The translations under genes and the position numbers were made by a program. From positions 1,674,001 to 1,738,000 of the forward strand of contig NZ_JAFBCC010000001.1 in the NCBI RefSeq assembly GCF_016907495.1: a DNA stretch of 64,000 bases, given 5' to 3'. Within the stretch, counting starts at the first letter, position 1, and every line of letters begins with the position of its first letter. The notes beneath the pieces were generated by a model, which had not been told where the DNA came from, searched no databases, and was given only the letters and a program-made list of their open reading frames with translations. Origin of the DNA: Arthrobacter tumbae (GTDB taxonomy: Bacteria; Actinomycetota; Actinomycetes; Actinomycetales; Micrococcaceae). Below, in pieces: positions 9,254 through 18,878 of this stretch.

Positions 9254-10717
9254 GTGGACATTGGTCTCTTGATCACGCTCGGGGTGATCGCCGGCGTCGT
9301 CGTTGTTCTGGCTTTGATCGCCGCGATCATCGCCCGGATGGCTTTGCGGATCGCAAGCCCGGCCGAAGCGCTCATCATCACCGGCAAGGGCAGTCAGGAA
9401 AGCCAGCGGGTGGTGTTCGGACGGACCTTCATCAACCCGTTCAGCCAGCGTGCGTTCTCGATTTCCCTGGCATCCCGGCAGGTCACCCTGCAGATCGAGG
9501 GCATCTCCAAGAACGGCATTGCGCTGCACCTGACCGGAGTGGCACAAATCAAGGTCGGCGGGGATGAAGAGGCTGTCCGTCGTGCCGCCCAGCGCTTCCT
9601 GAACCAGCAGGAGCAGATTGACCATTACACGCAGGAGACCCTCTCGGGTTCGCTGCGTTCCATTGTGGGCACGTTGACCGTCGACTCGATCATCAAGGAC
9701 CGGGCTTCCTTCGCGAAGAGCGTCAAGGAAGAAGCCGAGCACTCCATGCACAACCAGGGCCTGGTGATCGACACCTTCCAGATCCAGTCCGTGGCGGACA
9801 GCTCTGACTACCTGCGGAACCTGGGCCGCCCAGAGGCCGCCCTCGCGGAGAAGCTCGCGAAGATCGCCGAAGCCAATGCGGCTCAGGAAGCCGCGCAGGC
9901 CAAAGCCGTTGCCGACGAGCAGGTTGCGCTCGCCGAACAGCGACTCGCCATCCGGCGCGCCGAGCTCAAGGAAGTAGCGGACGCACGCCAGGCGCAGGCT
10001 GATGCCGCCGGACCCCTTGCGGCCGCGGAGCAGAAGGAGGCGATCCTGCTCAAGGAGCAGCAGGTGACCTCCCGTCAGGCAGAGCTGCGCGAACGCGAGC
10101 TGGATATCGAGATCCGCAAGCCTGCGGACGCAGACAAGTACCGCGTGGAGCAGGAAGCGGCCGCCAAACTCGAGCAGCGCAAGCGCCAGTCGGAGGCCGA
10201 CCAGGTCGAGGCAGAAGTCCTGCTGTCCAAGCGCCGGCTGACGGCCGAGGGCGACAGGGTTGCCGCGGAGGCAGAAGCCGCCGCAAATACGGCGCGGGGT
10301 AACGCTGCGGCCGCAGTCACCCGTGCCAACGGTTCGGCGGAGGCTGAGATCATCAAGGTCCGCGGTGAGGCGGAAGCGGACGTCGTCCGTCAGAAGGGCA
10401 TTGCAGAAGCGCAGGGTATTGAGGCTCAGGCCCGCGCCTACGAGCAGTTCAACGAAGCCGCTGTCCTGAACAAGGTTATGGAGATGCTGCCGCTCGTGGC
10501 ACGCGAGATTGCTGCTCCCATGTCATCGATCGACAACATGACAGTGATCTCCACCGACGGTGCGAGCCACCTCAGCAAGAACGTCAGCGGCGGCCTGCAG
10601 CAGACTTTCCAGCTGTTGAAGGACACCACGGGGCTTGACGCCGTCGAGATGCTCCGCAACTGGGGCAGTAACGGCACCAAGGCGCCGGCCGCCGGATCAT
10701 CCGACATTCATCCCTAG
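9254..10717 (+). CDS. Flotillin family (SPFH/band 7) membrane protein
   Basis: A 487-aa flotillin. Residues about 4-27 form an N-terminal membrane anchor, followed by the SPFH domain (ISLASRQVTLQIEGISKNGIALHLTG to about residue 190), then a long Ala/Glu-rich coiled coil (about 195-400) with many heptads and AEAEA repeats, and a C-terminal region with EMLPLVAREIAAPM. Flotillins form membrane oligomers that organise microdomains. GTG 9254 follows GGGGGA. No NfeD-type partner gene is adjacent, unlike in Bacillus. Confidence 0.93.
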   Translation: MDIGLLITLGVIAGVVVVLALIAAIIARMALRIASPAEALIITGKGSQESQRVVFGRTFINPFSQRAFSISLASRQVTLQIEGISKNGIALHLTGVAQIKVGGDEEAVRRAAQRFLNQQEQIDHYTQETLSGSLRSIVGTLTVDSIIKDRASFAKSVKEEAEHSMHNQGLVIDTFQIQSVADSSDYLRNLGRPEAALAEKLAKIAEANAAQEAAQAKAVADEQVALAEQRLAIRRAELKEVADARQAQADAAGPLAAAEQKEAILLKEQQVTSRQAELRERELDIEIRKPADADKYRVEQEAAAKLEQRKRQSEADQVEAEVLLSKRRLTAEGDRVAAEAEAAANTARGNAAAAVTRANGSAEAEIIKVRGEAEADVVRQKGIAEAQGIEAQARAYEQFNEAAVLNKVMEMLPLVAREIAAPMSSIDNMTVISTDGASHLSKNVSGGLQQTFQLLKDTTGLDAVEMLRNWGSNGTKAPAAGSSDIHP

Positions 10718-10819
10718 GGGTTCTCGCGGTATTCTCGGTGCAGACGGTTTTCGGTTAACGCTCCTTCACTGAGTTGGTTCAGGTGCTGCGGGGAAATCGT
10801 CAGAACCATAGGAGGGTCA

Positions 10820-11596
10820 ATGAGGATCATCGTTCTGATGAAAGAGGTGCCGGACACCTACGGCGAACGCAAGCTCAATCTCGAGACTGGGCTTGCCGAG
10901 CGGGGAGCCAGCGAGGCTGTGCTCGATGAAATCGGTGAGCGTGCCCTTGAGCTGGCGCTGACACAGGCGGCTTCACTTGAGGATGCCGAGATCACCGTTG
11001 TCTCAATGGCCCCTGAAACAGCGACGGCAACGCTTCGGAAGGCACTCGCCATGGGTGCGGGCAAGCTGGTCCACATCGCAGATGAGAATCTTGTCGGCGC
11101 GGATCTCGGTCTTACGGCTGAAGTGCTGGCAGCTGCGATCCGCCGTACCGGCTTTGATCTCGTCATTGCCGGAAACCTCTCCACTGACGGTTACGGCGGG
11201 GTGCTTCCCGCTATGATCGCCGAACTGCTCGGCGTGCCGTACGCGAGCGCCCTCACCACCGTTGACATCTCCTCCGATCGGGTGAGCGGAACACGGGAAA
11301 CCGACGGCGGGGTCATGACGGTCGCAGCCCCGCTGCCAGCGGTCATCTCTATCACCGAACGTTTCCCTGCGGGCCGGTTCCCCAACTTCAAGGGCATCAT
11401 GGCGGCCAAGAAGAAGCCCGTTGAGACCCTGACGGCCGCCGATCTGGATATTGACCCGGAAGGGCTGGAGACTCCCCGGTCCATCATGCTTGCCGTATCA
11501 GAGCGGCCCGCGCGTTCGGCCGGAAGAAAGATCGTGGACGAGGGCGACGCCGGCGAGAAGCTTGCGGAGTTCCTGATTCAGAACCGATTGGCCTAA
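10820..11596 (+). CDS. etfB: Electron transfer flavoprotein subunit beta
   Basis: A 258-aa EtfB. It starts MRIIVLMKEVPDTYGER, the usual beginning of the subunit, has the ALAMGAGKLVHI segment, DLVIAGNLSTDGYGGVLPA where AMP or FAD binds, and GRFPNFKGIMAAKKKP near the C-terminus, the recognition-loop region. With EtfA it carries electrons from acyl-CoA and similar dehydrogenases. AGGAGGG precedes the ATG. It is the first gene of a three-gene operon and etfA starts three bases after its stop. Confidence 0.96.
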   Translation: MRIIVLMKEVPDTYGERKLNLETGLAERGASEAVLDEIGERALELALTQAASLEDAEITVVSMAPETATATLRKALAMGAGKLVHIADENLVGADLGLTAEVLAAAIRRTGFDLVIAGNLSTDGYGGVLPAMIAELLGVPYASALTTVDISSDRVSGTRETDGGVMTVAAPLPAVISITERFPAGRFPNFKGIMAAKKKPVETLTAADLDIDPEGLETPRSIMLAVSERPARSAGRKIVDEGDAGEKLAEFLIQNRLA

Positions 11597-11599
11597 GGA

Positions 11600-12592
11600 A
11601 TGACCATGACGACATTCCCGGAAGACTCCATCCTCGTCCTTGTCGAAACCACGCCGTCGGGAGGGCTGGCCAAGAGCGCAGCCGGACTGCTCGGCGCGGC
11701 CTCCCTGGTGGGTACGCCGGTCGCGCTGTTGGTACGCGCGCCTGGGGCAGCGGCCGACGCGACCCAGGACGCGGCCTCCCTCGGAGCGAAGCATGTGCTG
11801 ACTGCTGAACCAGAGGGGGCTGACTTACTGTTGGCTGTTCCCGCCGTCGATGCACTTGCCGCCGCTGCGAACCTGGTGCGCCCGGACGCCGTTCTGATCT
11901 CCAATTCCGTCAACGGCCGGGATGTCGCCGGACGGTTTGCGGCGCGGACGCGCTCCGCGCTTGCCATCGATGCCGTGGGAGTTTCGCGCGATGACGAGGG
12001 GATTGTCGCCCACCACTCTGTTTATGGAGGCGCCTACAACGTCGACTGTGCGCCCACCTTCGGTGCGCCGGTGATCACCGTCCGCGAGGGGTCGATCGAT
12101 GTCCGAGCTGAGCCTGTCAGCCCTGAAATTGCACCGCTCGACGTTCCGCCCTCCGGCGTCCCAACAGCGTCTATCGAGTCGTTCGAGGAGCAGGCGGTGA
12201 CCTCGACCCGCCCCGAGCTGCGTGGCGCCGCCAAGGTTGTAGCGGGCGGCCGCGGCCTGACCTCACAGGAGCAGTTTGCCCTCGTCGACCAGTTGGCGGA
12301 CGTGCTCGGCGCTGCTGTCGGCGCATCGCGTGCCGCAGTCGACGCCGGGTGGGTTCCAAACAGCTACCAGGTCGGCCAGACCGGAATCTCCGTCTCGCCG
12401 CAGCTGTATGTGGCGCTGGGCGTCTCGGGTGCCATCCAGCACCGGGCAGGCATGCAGACCGCGAAGACGATCGTCGCCATCAACAAGGACCCTGACGCAC
12501 CGATCTTCGAGATCGCCGATTTCGGAGTCGTCGGTGACCTCTTCGATGTAGTCCCGCAGTTGATCGCGTCGCTTTCGGCGCGGAAGGAGTAA
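11600..12592 (+). CDS. etfA: Electron transfer flavoprotein subunit alpha
   Basis: A 330-aa EtfA. The N-terminal domain has [12 protein letters not shown]; the C-terminal FAD domain has [15 protein letters not shown] (about 213-228), [13 protein letters not shown] and [15 protein letters not shown], then [24 protein letters not shown], all typical of FAD binding in EtfA. The FAD accepts electrons from dehydrogenases and passes them to a membrane oxidoreductase. A Shine-Dalgarno for the next gene lies within its last codons, so all three genes are coupled. Confidence 0.96.
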   Translation: MTMTTFPEDSILVLVETTPSGGLAKSAAGLLGAASLVGTPVALLVRAPGAAADATQDAASLGAKHVLTAEPEGADLLLAVPAVDALAAAANLVRPDAVLISNSVNGRDVAGRFAARTRSALAIDAVGVSRDDEGIVAHHSVYGGAYNVDCAPTFGAPVITVREGSIDVRAEPVSPEIAPLDVPPSGVPTASIESFEEQAVTSTRPELRGAAKVVAGGRGLTSQEQFALVDQLADVLGAAVGASRAAVDAGWVPNSYQVGQTGISVSPQLYVALGVSGAIQHRAGMQTAKTIVAINKDPDAPIFEIADFGVVGDLFDVVPQLIASLSARKE

Positions 12593-12595
12593 GAC

Positions 12596-14518
12596 ATGGC
12601 GACGCACGGTCGCACGCTGCGGCGCGGACTGCCCCGGCGGAGCGGTGAGGAAGCCTGGCCGCCGGCGGGCGCCGCGCCCGCTGACCTGCACGACGGCGTC
12701 GATTCGGACACTTTCGCGGAGCCTCCCGTGCCGAGCGGCGCCGGCGCCGTTGCTGACGCAACGACGACGGTCTCGCCGGTTGAAGCGACCGTGGCCCCTC
12801 CTGCCGAGGTGGCCGCTCCAGCAGTGCAGGCGGAACGTGCGGTCCAGCCGAAACCAGCAGAACAGCCGGCTGCCCGCGGGATCCGGCGCGGTCTTCCCCG
12901 CGTTGCCGGAGGAGAACCGTGGCCTCCCGCCGGCAATTCACCGGCAGCAACTCGATCGCATACCGCAGCTCCGGACACGGAAGAGGCCCGAACCGCCCCC
13001 GCTTCCGTAGGGGAGTCCATCAAAGAGGCAGAGAAGCCCACAGCGGCAGCCCCTGCCGACCAGCCGCTATCCCCAGCCGCAGTTTCCGATCCTGCCCTCG
13101 CAGAGGCGACAGGTTCTGCACCAGCGGCGCCAGTAGCAGCCGGGAACACGCGCCTGCTGCGTCGCGGACTGCCGCGCGTCCCGGGTGGCGAAGCGTGGCC
13201 GCCCAAAACCACCGTCGCCGTGGAGCAGGTCACCGCCTCGGAGAGCCCGGTCGCCGCGGAGAACCCAGTCGCCGCAGCGAGCCAACCAGCCAGCAGCGAA
13301 GCTCCCCGCAAGGATGCGGAAGTTTCCGCACCGGAGGAGGCTCCAGCTCAGCAGGAGACCGAGGCTCCAGCGCGGGCAGCAATGGAACCGGCGCCCGCCG
13401 AGGAGGAGGCGCCGTCGTCGGCCGCTGTAGCAGCCGCTACGCCGGCATCAGCAAGCGCGGCACCAACCAGCGCGGCATCAGCAAGCGCGGCACCAACCAG
13501 CGCGGCATCAGCAAGCGCGGCACCGACCAGCGCGGCACCTGCCAGCGGAGCACCAACGCCGGCGACCCGGAAGCCGGCGGTACGCGAAAACCAACCGAAG
13601 ACTGTGAAGGCGGCGAAGGCCGGCAAGCCACCCGGCCGCGCAACCAAGCTGCTCCTCGGCGCGCTCGGACTCCTGGTGATCGCGCTGGCCGCGGTGTTCT
13701 TCACGCGTTGGCTTGTCACGCTCGGCTTCATGCAGGACTTCCTGCAGGCCTACCCGGGTGAAACGCCCCTGCCCGCCGGCACCCAGCAGGGCTTCCCCGC
13801 GTGGGTGCAGTGGCAGCACTTCTTCAACTTCTTCCTGATCGTCCTCATCATCCGCTCCGGCCTGCAGGTCCGCAGGGAAACCCGGCCGCCAGGGTACTGG
13901 ACACCGAAATGGTCCAAGGGCGGTGACGGAAAAATCAGCATCAACCTCTGGTTCCATCAGGCCCTCGATATCCTGTGGCTCCTGAATGGGCTGGTTTTTG
14001 TGGTGCTGCTTTTTGTCACCGGTCACTGGGCGCGACTGGTGCCCACCACCTGGGAGGTGTTCCCGAACGCACTGTCGGCTTTCATCCAGTACGTGTCGCT
14101 GGACTGGCCGACGGAGAACGGGTGGGTGAACTACAACAGCCTCCAGATGCTCGCGTACTTCGTCACCATTTTCATCGCCGCTCCGTTGGCAGCAATCAGC
14201 GGCGCACGGATGTCGGGGATCTGGCCCAAGGACGCCAAGGCGCTGAACAAGGCGTACCCGTTGGAGTGGGCAAGGGCCGTCCACTTCCCGGTGATGCTTT
14301 ACTTCGTGGTCTTCATCATCGGCCACGTGGCGCTGGTGTTCGCGACCGGCGCACTGCGCAACCTCAACCACATGTATGGCGGTCAGGATGCGGTGAACTG
14401 GGCAGGTTTCTGGATCTTCTTCGTGTCGCTGCTGCTGGTCATCGGCGCCTGGATCGCGGCCCGGCCCATTGTGCTGGCACCCATCGCGGGGCTGTTCGGC
14501 AGGGTCAGCTCCCGCTGA
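12596..14518 (+). CDS. Cytochrome b/b561-like membrane protein with three RRGLPR repeats
   Basis: A 640-aa protein in the etfBA operon. Residues 1-350 are Ala/Pro-rich and low complexity, with three copies of RRGLPRvxGGEaWPP at about 8-24, 96-113 and 188-204, and a tandem [10 protein letters not shown] stretch. From 352 there are about six membrane segments with embedded histidines H408, H454, H477, H563 and H577, as in two-haem b-type cytochromes of the formate dehydrogenase gamma/thiosulfate reductase kind. I infer that it passes electrons between ETF and quinone. The start follows GGAAGG inside the etfA end. The role of the N-terminal repeats is unknown. Confidence 0.85.
   Translation: MATHGRTLRRGLPRRSGEEAWPPAGAAPADLHDGVDSDTFAEPPVPSGAGAVADATTTVSPVEATVAPPAEVAAPAVQAERAVQPKPAEQPAARGIRRGLPRVAGGEPWPPAGNSPAATRSHTAAPDTEEARTAPASVGESIKEAEKPTAAAPADQPLSPAAVSDPALAEATGSAPAAPVAAGNTRLLRRGLPRVPGGEAWPPKTTVAVEQVTASESPVAAENPVAAASQPASSEAPRKDAEVSAPEEAPAQQETEAPARAAMEPAPAEEEAPSSAAVAAATPASASAAPTSAASASAAPTSAASASAAPTSAAPASGAPTPATRKPAVRENQPKTVKAAKAGKPPGRATKLLLGALGLLVIALAAVFFTRWLVTLGFMQDFLQAYPGETPLPAGTQQGFPAWVQWQHFFNFFLIVLIIRSGLQVRRETRPPGYWTPKWSKGGDGKISINLWFHQALDILWLLNGLVFVVLLFVTGHWARLVPTTWEVFPNALSAFIQYVSLDWPTENGWVNYNSLQMLAYFVTIFIAAPLAAISGARMSGIWPKDAKALNKAYPLEWARAVHFPVMLYFVVFIIGHVALVFATGALRNLNHMYGGQDAVNWAGFWIFFVSLLLVIGAWIAARPIVLAPIAGLFGRVSSR
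13445..13534 (+). repeat. Tandem repeat, three 30-bp units
   Basis: Units at 13445-13474, 13475-13504 and 13505-13534; the first two are identical and the third differs by one base (aac to gac). Each encodes [14 protein letters not shown] decapeptides in the linker of the cytochrome b protein. A decayed fourth unit follows from 13535. Copy number could vary between strains. Confidence 0.95.
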
Positions 14519-14530
14519 GCCGTACGGGAG

Positions 14531-15616
14531 TTACGTACGTGAGCGGAACGTCCGGATCTGGCGGAACCGCCGGACCAGGCTGTCGCGGCGGGATGCCCCG
14601 GATTCCGACGACGGATCGGCCGTCAGCTCGATATGCCGCTCGCCGTAGTTCCAGAGCAGGACGTCGTCCAGCAGGCGGTCCGGGCCGGGTGAGTAGCGGT
14701 GATCGAGCGCGCGCCGAACCGACGTGATGGTGTCCGCCTGAAGCAGTGAGGCGAGGGCCGTCGTCGTGGTCAGTCCGTGGGCGGCCAGCAGCTCCGCCGC
14801 CCAGCGCCAGTCATCATCAGACTTGCGGTCCACGTGCGGCAGCAGTGTCTGCCACACCTCACGGATGCGGTCCGGTGTGAGTTCGACGCCGCCCTCACCC
14901 TCCGGTTCCCAGAAGCCGGTGACTTTCTGGTACCGGGAATGCAGGTCGGCGAACGTCGATTCGACGCTCTCCAGCATGGCTGCCGTGGCAGTGAACTGCC
15001 GGTCGAAGTAGGGGCTCCACGCCTTCGGATTGAAGGACTTGAACCGGATGTCATGCTCGATCTCCGACCAAGCGTGTGCAAGGACGGTGCGGATCTGCGT
15101 CTCGAACAGATAGCTCCCCGAATCGGAACCGAGCAGCTGCTGGTAGGCACGGACGGCGTCGTTCTGGATCGTGCGCAGAATCAGGTGCCGGCTGGAATAG
15201 CCGTAGGTGCCGGATTCAATGGAGCCGATGTCTTTCTCGCGGTCACCCCGGCAGTCGAACTCGTTGCGCTGGCGCTTGATCAGGTTGGCGGCGGTATCAA
15301 CCTCATGCGGAAGCGTGGTGATGACGCGGACGCCCACCAGGTCCGTCAGATTCCGTAGCGGATCGGGGAAGACCAGGCTGGGCGCCGCGTCGCTGTCAAC
15401 GAGCATCCGGGAGGCCTTGTCCCGGAAAGACTCGATGGTCTTGGTACGCGCCGTGACGAACAACGGCCGGAGTTCAGTGCCGACGAAAATGTTCTCGATC
15501 CGCTCGCGCGAATCGGCGGTGACAGCCTCAAGCGCGGGCCGGACGCGCTCATACTCGCGGACACTTTCCTCGACGGCCGGCCGCAGCCTCTCGTCCAACT
15601 CATCCCATGCGCTCAC
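14531..15616 (-). CDS. GTP pyrophosphokinase, RelA/SpoT synthetase domain (small alarmone synthetase type)
   Basis: A 361-aa protein with a RelA/SpoT nucleotidyltransferase domain and no HD hydrolase or TGS/ACT regions. Motifs: RTKTIESFRDKASR, LTDLVGVRVITTLPHEVD, YGYSSRHLILR, and FETQIRTVLAHAWSEIEHD, which holds the Glu and Gln of the synthetase active site. It should make (p)ppGpp from GTP/GDP and ATP. About 120 residues follow the domain, more than in the shortest synthetases. GTG 15616 (SAWDELDE) is chosen; the frame upstream runs into the divergent gene. It converges with the cytochrome gene. Confidence 0.87.
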   Translation of the reverse strand: MSAWDELDERLRPAVEESVREYERVRPALEAVTADSRERIENIFVGTELRPLFVTARTKTIESFRDKASRMLVDSDAAPSLVFPDPLRNLTDLVGVRVITTLPHEVDTAANLIKRQRNEFDCRGDREKDIGSIESGTYGYSSRHLILRTIQNDAVRAYQQLLGSDSGSYLFETQIRTVLAHAWSEIEHDIRFKSFNPKAWSPYFDRQFTATAAMLESVESTFADLHSRYQKVTGFWEPEGEGGVELTPDRIREVWQTLLPHVDRKSDDDWRWAAELLAAHGLTTTTALASLLQADTITSVRRALDHRYSPGPDRLLDDVLLWNYGERHIELTADPSSESGASRRDSLVRRFRQIRTFRSRT

Positions 15617-15649
15617 CAACCCATCTAAACACCCTGCACTGACAGCGGC

Positions 15650-15655
15650 TACGCT
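15650..15655 (+). promoter_or_regulatory. Leaderless-type -10 (TACGCT)
   Basis: TACGCT ends seven bases before the GTG at 15663 of the lipoprotein hydrolase gene, so transcript and coding start probably coincide. Confidence 0.45.
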
Positions 15656-15662
15656 GTTGAAG

Positions 15663-16550
15663 GTGACCGGCCTCCCACGACGCGCAATGCTCGGTGGGGC
15701 TGCAGCTGCGGCTGCGCTGGGCGCGGCGGCACTCGCCGGCTGCAAACCGAACCCCTTCGCGGCGCCGGAGGACAGGACGACGAGCAAGGAAGCTATGGCA
15801 CCCCAGCGCTACACCTATGGCAGCGATGCGCAGCAGTTCGCCGAGCTTTACCTCCCGCTGGGGCAACCGCGGCCCGGTGTCGTCGTCATCATTCACGGCG
15901 GGTTCTGGCGCAGTCGCTACACCCTCGAACTCGGGGTCCCGCTCGCCGAAGACCTCACCTCCCGCGGATTCGCCTGCTGGAACCTCGAGTACCGTCGCGT
16001 CGGCAACGGTGGCGGTTGGCCCCAGACCTTCGAGGATGTCGCAGCGGGAATTGACCTGCTCGCCTCCGCGGCGGAGGAACACACTCTGGACACCAGTACG
16101 ACGACGGCGCTCGGCCACTCCGCAGGCGGTCACCTTGCGGTGTGGGCAGCCGGGCGGTCCTCGCTGCGGCAGGATGCGCCGGGAGGCGGCATGCCTGCTG
16201 TGCCGATCACCGGCGTCGTGAGTCAGTCCGGGGTGCTGAACCTGCAGCGTGCCCACGAAGAGGGGCTTGGCAACGGGGCTGTGCAGGACCTCCTGGGTGA
16301 ACGCGACGGGGAGAAGTACCGCCTCGCTGATCCCATGACGGCGATTCCGCTCCCGGTGCCGGTGCTGGCCCTGCACGGGGAGGATGATACGACCGTCCCG
16401 CTCAGCCAGTCGGAGTCGTATGTCAATGCGGCACTGGCCGCAGGTGGGTCGGCTGAACTGGTGCAGATTCCCGGAGACCACTTCGCGATGATCACCCCCG
16501 GGACGGACGCCTGGGCGCAGGTAGTCGCAGCCGTTGAGCGTCTCGGATAA
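15663..16550 (+). CDS. Lipoprotein alpha/beta hydrolase
   Basis: A 295-aa exported hydrolase. The N-terminus has PRRAML followed by a hydrophobic Ala-rich stretch and an ALAGC lipobox, so a Tat or Sec lipoprotein signal is likely. The hydrolase part has HGGFWRSRY (oxyanion hole region), GHSAGGHLAVWA with the nucleophile Ser, HGEDDTTVP with an acid residue, and GDHFAMI with the likely His. The HGGFW and GHSAGGH signatures resemble kynurenine formamidase-like esterases, but the substrate is unknown. GTG 15663 is chosen because starting at the later ATG would lose the arginine pair. Confidence 0.8.
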   Translation: MTGLPRRAMLGGAAAAAALGAAALAGCKPNPFAAPEDRTTSKEAMAPQRYTYGSDAQQFAELYLPLGQPRPGVVVIIHGGFWRSRYTLELGVPLAEDLTSRGFACWNLEYRRVGNGGGWPQTFEDVAAGIDLLASAAEEHTLDTSTTTALGHSAGGHLAVWAAGRSSLRQDAPGGGMPAVPITGVVSQSGVLNLQRAHEEGLGNGAVQDLLGERDGEKYRLADPMTAIPLPVPVLALHGEDDTTVPLSQSESYVNAALAAGGSAELVQIPGDHFAMITPGTDAWAQVVAAVERLG

Positions 16551-16605
16551 CTACGGTGGGGGAACCGTTAATGGGGAATTCAGGGAAGTGTGGGATCCTG
16601 CACCA

Positions 16606-17040
16606 ATGAGCGCGCGATCCCGGTTCCACCGGGCTGCCCACCGTACCGGCCTGGAAATTCTCGGCTGGACCCTCGTTGTGCTCGGATTCGCTGCGTTGGT
16701 ATTGCCCGGCCCGGGCCTCCTGATGCTGGTCGGCGGGCTTGCCGTCCTGTCCCAGCAATATGAGTGGGCCGAACGCAAACTGCATCCCATCAAGAAGCAG
16801 GCCTACAAGGCCGCGCGGATCGGTGTAAAGACCTGGCCCCGGATTGCCGTCAGTGCGCTGAGCGCCTTCGGCTTCATGGCGCTGGGGATTTTTTGGATGG
16901 TCAAGCCCCCGGCACCGGACTGGTGGCCGCTGGAGGACGAATTGTGGCTGATCGGCGGCTGGGGCACAGGGCTCAGCCTGGTGCTCTCGGCCATCATCGC
17001 GCTTACCCTCCTCGTCTACAGCATCCGCCGCTTCCGATAG
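16606..17040 (+). CDS. PGPGW-type transmembrane protein (TIGR02611-like)
   Basis: A 144-aa membrane protein with about four hydrophobic segments. The PGPGLLMLVGGLAVLSQQYEWAERKL stretch is the signature of a small actinobacterial family often called PGPGW or TIGR02611; its function is unknown to me. ATG 16606 gives a sensible N-terminus (MSARSRFHRAAHRTG). It has no good Shine-Dalgarno, so GTG 16588 remains possible. It stands 56 bases after the hydrolase gene. Confidence 0.75.
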   Translation: MSARSRFHRAAHRTGLEILGWTLVVLGFAALVLPGPGLLMLVGGLAVLSQQYEWAERKLHPIKKQAYKAARIGVKTWPRIAVSALSAFGFMALGIFWMVKPPAPDWWPLEDELWLIGGWGTGLSLVLSAIIALTLLVYSIRRFR

Positions 17041-17090
17041 CGTCTTCGCCGGGATTTGTCCGCGGCCGGGTTCAGCCCGCGCCGGAATGC

Positions 17091-17096
17091 TAGGTT
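17091..17096 (+). promoter_or_regulatory. Leaderless-type -10 (TAGGTT)
   Basis: TAGGTT lies six bases before the GTG at 17103 of the PfkB kinase gene and no Shine-Dalgarno is present. Confidence 0.5.
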
Positions 17097-17102
17097 GAGA
17101 CG

Positions 17103-18032
17103 GTGCTCACAGTAATCGGCGAAGCCCTCATCGACGAAGTCCTCAGCGATACCGCGCCTCCGCGAGCGCACGTTGGCGGAAGCCCGCTCAACGTGGCTGT
17201 GGGGCTGGCCCGCCTCGGACACTCGGCGCAGTTCCTGGGCCGGTTCGGGGATGACGAGTTCGGCCGCCGCATCCACCAGCACCTTGCCGACAATTCAGTG
17301 CTTGCACCGCTGCCGCCGGACTCGCACCCGACCAGCGTGGCGTCAGCGAGACTCGATCCGGCAGGCGGAGCGAACTACACCTTCCAGCTCACCTGGGAAC
17401 TGCCTGACGTCGCGGGGCACGACAAACTGTTCAACGGAACCACCCTCGTCCATACCGGGTCCATAGCTTCGATGCTGGCTCCCGGCGCACACGATGTGCT
17501 GGCCGCGATCCAGCACGCGCGTCCCCTCGCAACCGTCAGCTATGACCCGAACTGCAGGCCGACCATCATCAAGGACGTCGCCTATGCGCGGTCGCAGGCC
17601 GAGAAGTTCGTCGCGCTCGCGGATGTGGTCAAGGCATCGGATGAGGACCTCGAGTGGTTGTATCCGGGACAGGACCACCGCGAGTCGGCGCGCCGGTGGC
17701 TGGGGCTGGGCCCCGCCGTCGTCGTCGTGACGCGTGGTTCCAAAGGTCCGTGGGCCGTGGTGGACCGCGGGGAATGTGAGGTTCCGGCACCGGCAACCTC
17801 CGTGGTGGACACCGTCGGGGCAGGCGACTCCTTCATGGCTGCGTTGCTCAGCGCCCTGGTGGACCGGGAACTGGACGGCGGGCAGCGGCGGAATGAGTTG
17901 CGCGCCCTGTCCGTTGAGCAAGTGCAGGGCGTGCTGGCGTTCGCCGCTGCGGCTGCGGCCGTAACCGTGTCACGTGCCGGCGCCAATCCGCCCACCCGAG
18001 ATGAACTGAGAGCACAAGGAGTGTACGCATGA
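17103..18032 (+). CDS. PfkB family carbohydrate kinase (fructokinase-like)
   Basis: A 309-aa ribokinase-fold kinase. It shows GEALIDEV at the start, [17 protein letters not shown] (sugar-binding GG), [11 protein letters not shown], and the PfkB signature [17 protein letters not shown] with the catalytic Asp. It phosphorylates a sugar with ATP in the cytoplasm; fructose is a reasonable guess. Its stop codon overlaps the ATG of the next gene (ATGA). Confidence 0.92.
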   Translation: MLTVIGEALIDEVLSDTAPPRAHVGGSPLNVAVGLARLGHSAQFLGRFGDDEFGRRIHQHLADNSVLAPLPPDSHPTSVASARLDPAGGANYTFQLTWELPDVAGHDKLFNGTTLVHTGSIASMLAPGAHDVLAAIQHARPLATVSYDPNCRPTIIKDVAYARSQAEKFVALADVVKASDEDLEWLYPGQDHRESARRWLGLGPAVVVVTRGSKGPWAVVDRGECEVPAPATSVVDTVGAGDSFMAALLSALVDRELDGGQRRNELRALSVEQVQGVLAFAAAAAAVTVSRAGANPPTRDELRAQGVYA

Positions 18033-18556
18033 CCCGCGATCCTTACGCAGACCTTCCAGAAGTTCCATCGTTCGAGCTGACAAGCACCGACATCGCCGAC
18101 AACCAGCCCCTGGACGCGTTGCAGGCGTCGGGTCGGATGGGTGCAGGCGGGCAAGATGTCTCGCCGCAGCTGAGCTGGAGCGGATTCCCGGAGGGAACTC
18201 GAAGCTTCGCCGTCACGGTCTATGATCCGGACGCTCCCACCGCCAGCGGATTCTGGCACTGGGCCGTGTTCAACATTCCTGTGGGCACCACGTCGCTGCC
18301 TGCCGGCGCCGGTACCGAAGACGGCGCAGGCCTGCCTGCAGGCGCAGTGCAGTTGAAGAACGACGGCGGCTTTCCCGGGTTTGTGGGCGCGGCACCGCCA
18401 CCTGGACACGGCGCGCACCACTATCACGTGGTGGTGCACGCGGTCGATGTTGAGCAGCTGGAGATCCCGGCAGAGGCCTCGAACGCCTACCTCGGCTTCA
18501 ATCTCTTCTCCCACACCCTGGGCCGCGCGCGTATCGTGGGCACCTACGAACAATAG
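18029..18556 (+). CDS. YbhB/YbcL family PEBP-like protein
   Basis: A 175-aa phosphatidylethanolamine-binding-protein homologue of the bacterial YbhB/YbcL type. Motifs: [26 protein letters not shown], the conserved ligand-pocket segment; [10 protein letters not shown]; and [15 protein letters not shown]. Bacterial members have no firmly established role. It overlaps the kinase gene by four bases, so the two are co-translated. Confidence 0.93.
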   Translation: MTRDPYADLPEVPSFELTSTDIADNQPLDALQASGRMGAGGQDVSPQLSWSGFPEGTRSFAVTVYDPDAPTASGFWHWAVFNIPVGTTSLPAGAGTEDGAGLPAGAVQLKNDGGFPGFVGAAPPPGHGAHHYHVVVHAVDVEQLEIPAEASNAYLGFNLFSHTLGRARIVGTYEQ

Positions 18557-18583
18557 GTTGCACATACACGCAGGAGGCCCGGC

Positions 18584-18811
18584 ATGCTGATTCTGTTTGG
18601 ATTCAGGACCGCGGTGAAGGAACTGTTCCGCAGGCAGGCCGTGTGCCCCAATTGCGGCCAGCATGCTTCCCAGCGGGTTGACGAGCGCTCCTCGAAGTTC
18701 ACGGTGTTCTTCATCCCGCTCTTCACCACCCGTCGCCGCTACCTGCGGACCTGCGCATACTGCGGCGTCACGGCCGAGCTGTCCAGGAGCGAGAAGAACG
18801 CGCTGGCGTAG
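18584..18811 (+). CDS. Zinc-ribbon protein
   Basis: A 75-aa protein with two CxxC knuckles, CPNC near residue 22 and CAYC near residue 60, separated by a basic and aromatic stretch (FTVFFIPLFTTRRRY). This is the common actinobacterial zinc-ribbon protein of unknown function. GGAGG precedes the ATG. It follows the PEBP gene by 27 bases. Confidence 0.85.
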   Translation: MLILFGFRTAVKELFRRQAVCPNCGQHASQRVDERSSKFTVFFIPLFTTRRRYLRTCAYCGVTAELSRSEKNALA

Positions 18812-18878
18812 GCTCACCGGCCCATCGTTCCACGGCTGTTGGGTAGGCTGGATACTCACCCAGGCTAGGAGTTTTCGC

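Noticed and set aside
13445..13534. CRISPR-like repeats
   Set aside because: The repeats are direct tandem units with no spacers, lie within a coding frame and encode a regular linker. No cas genes are near.
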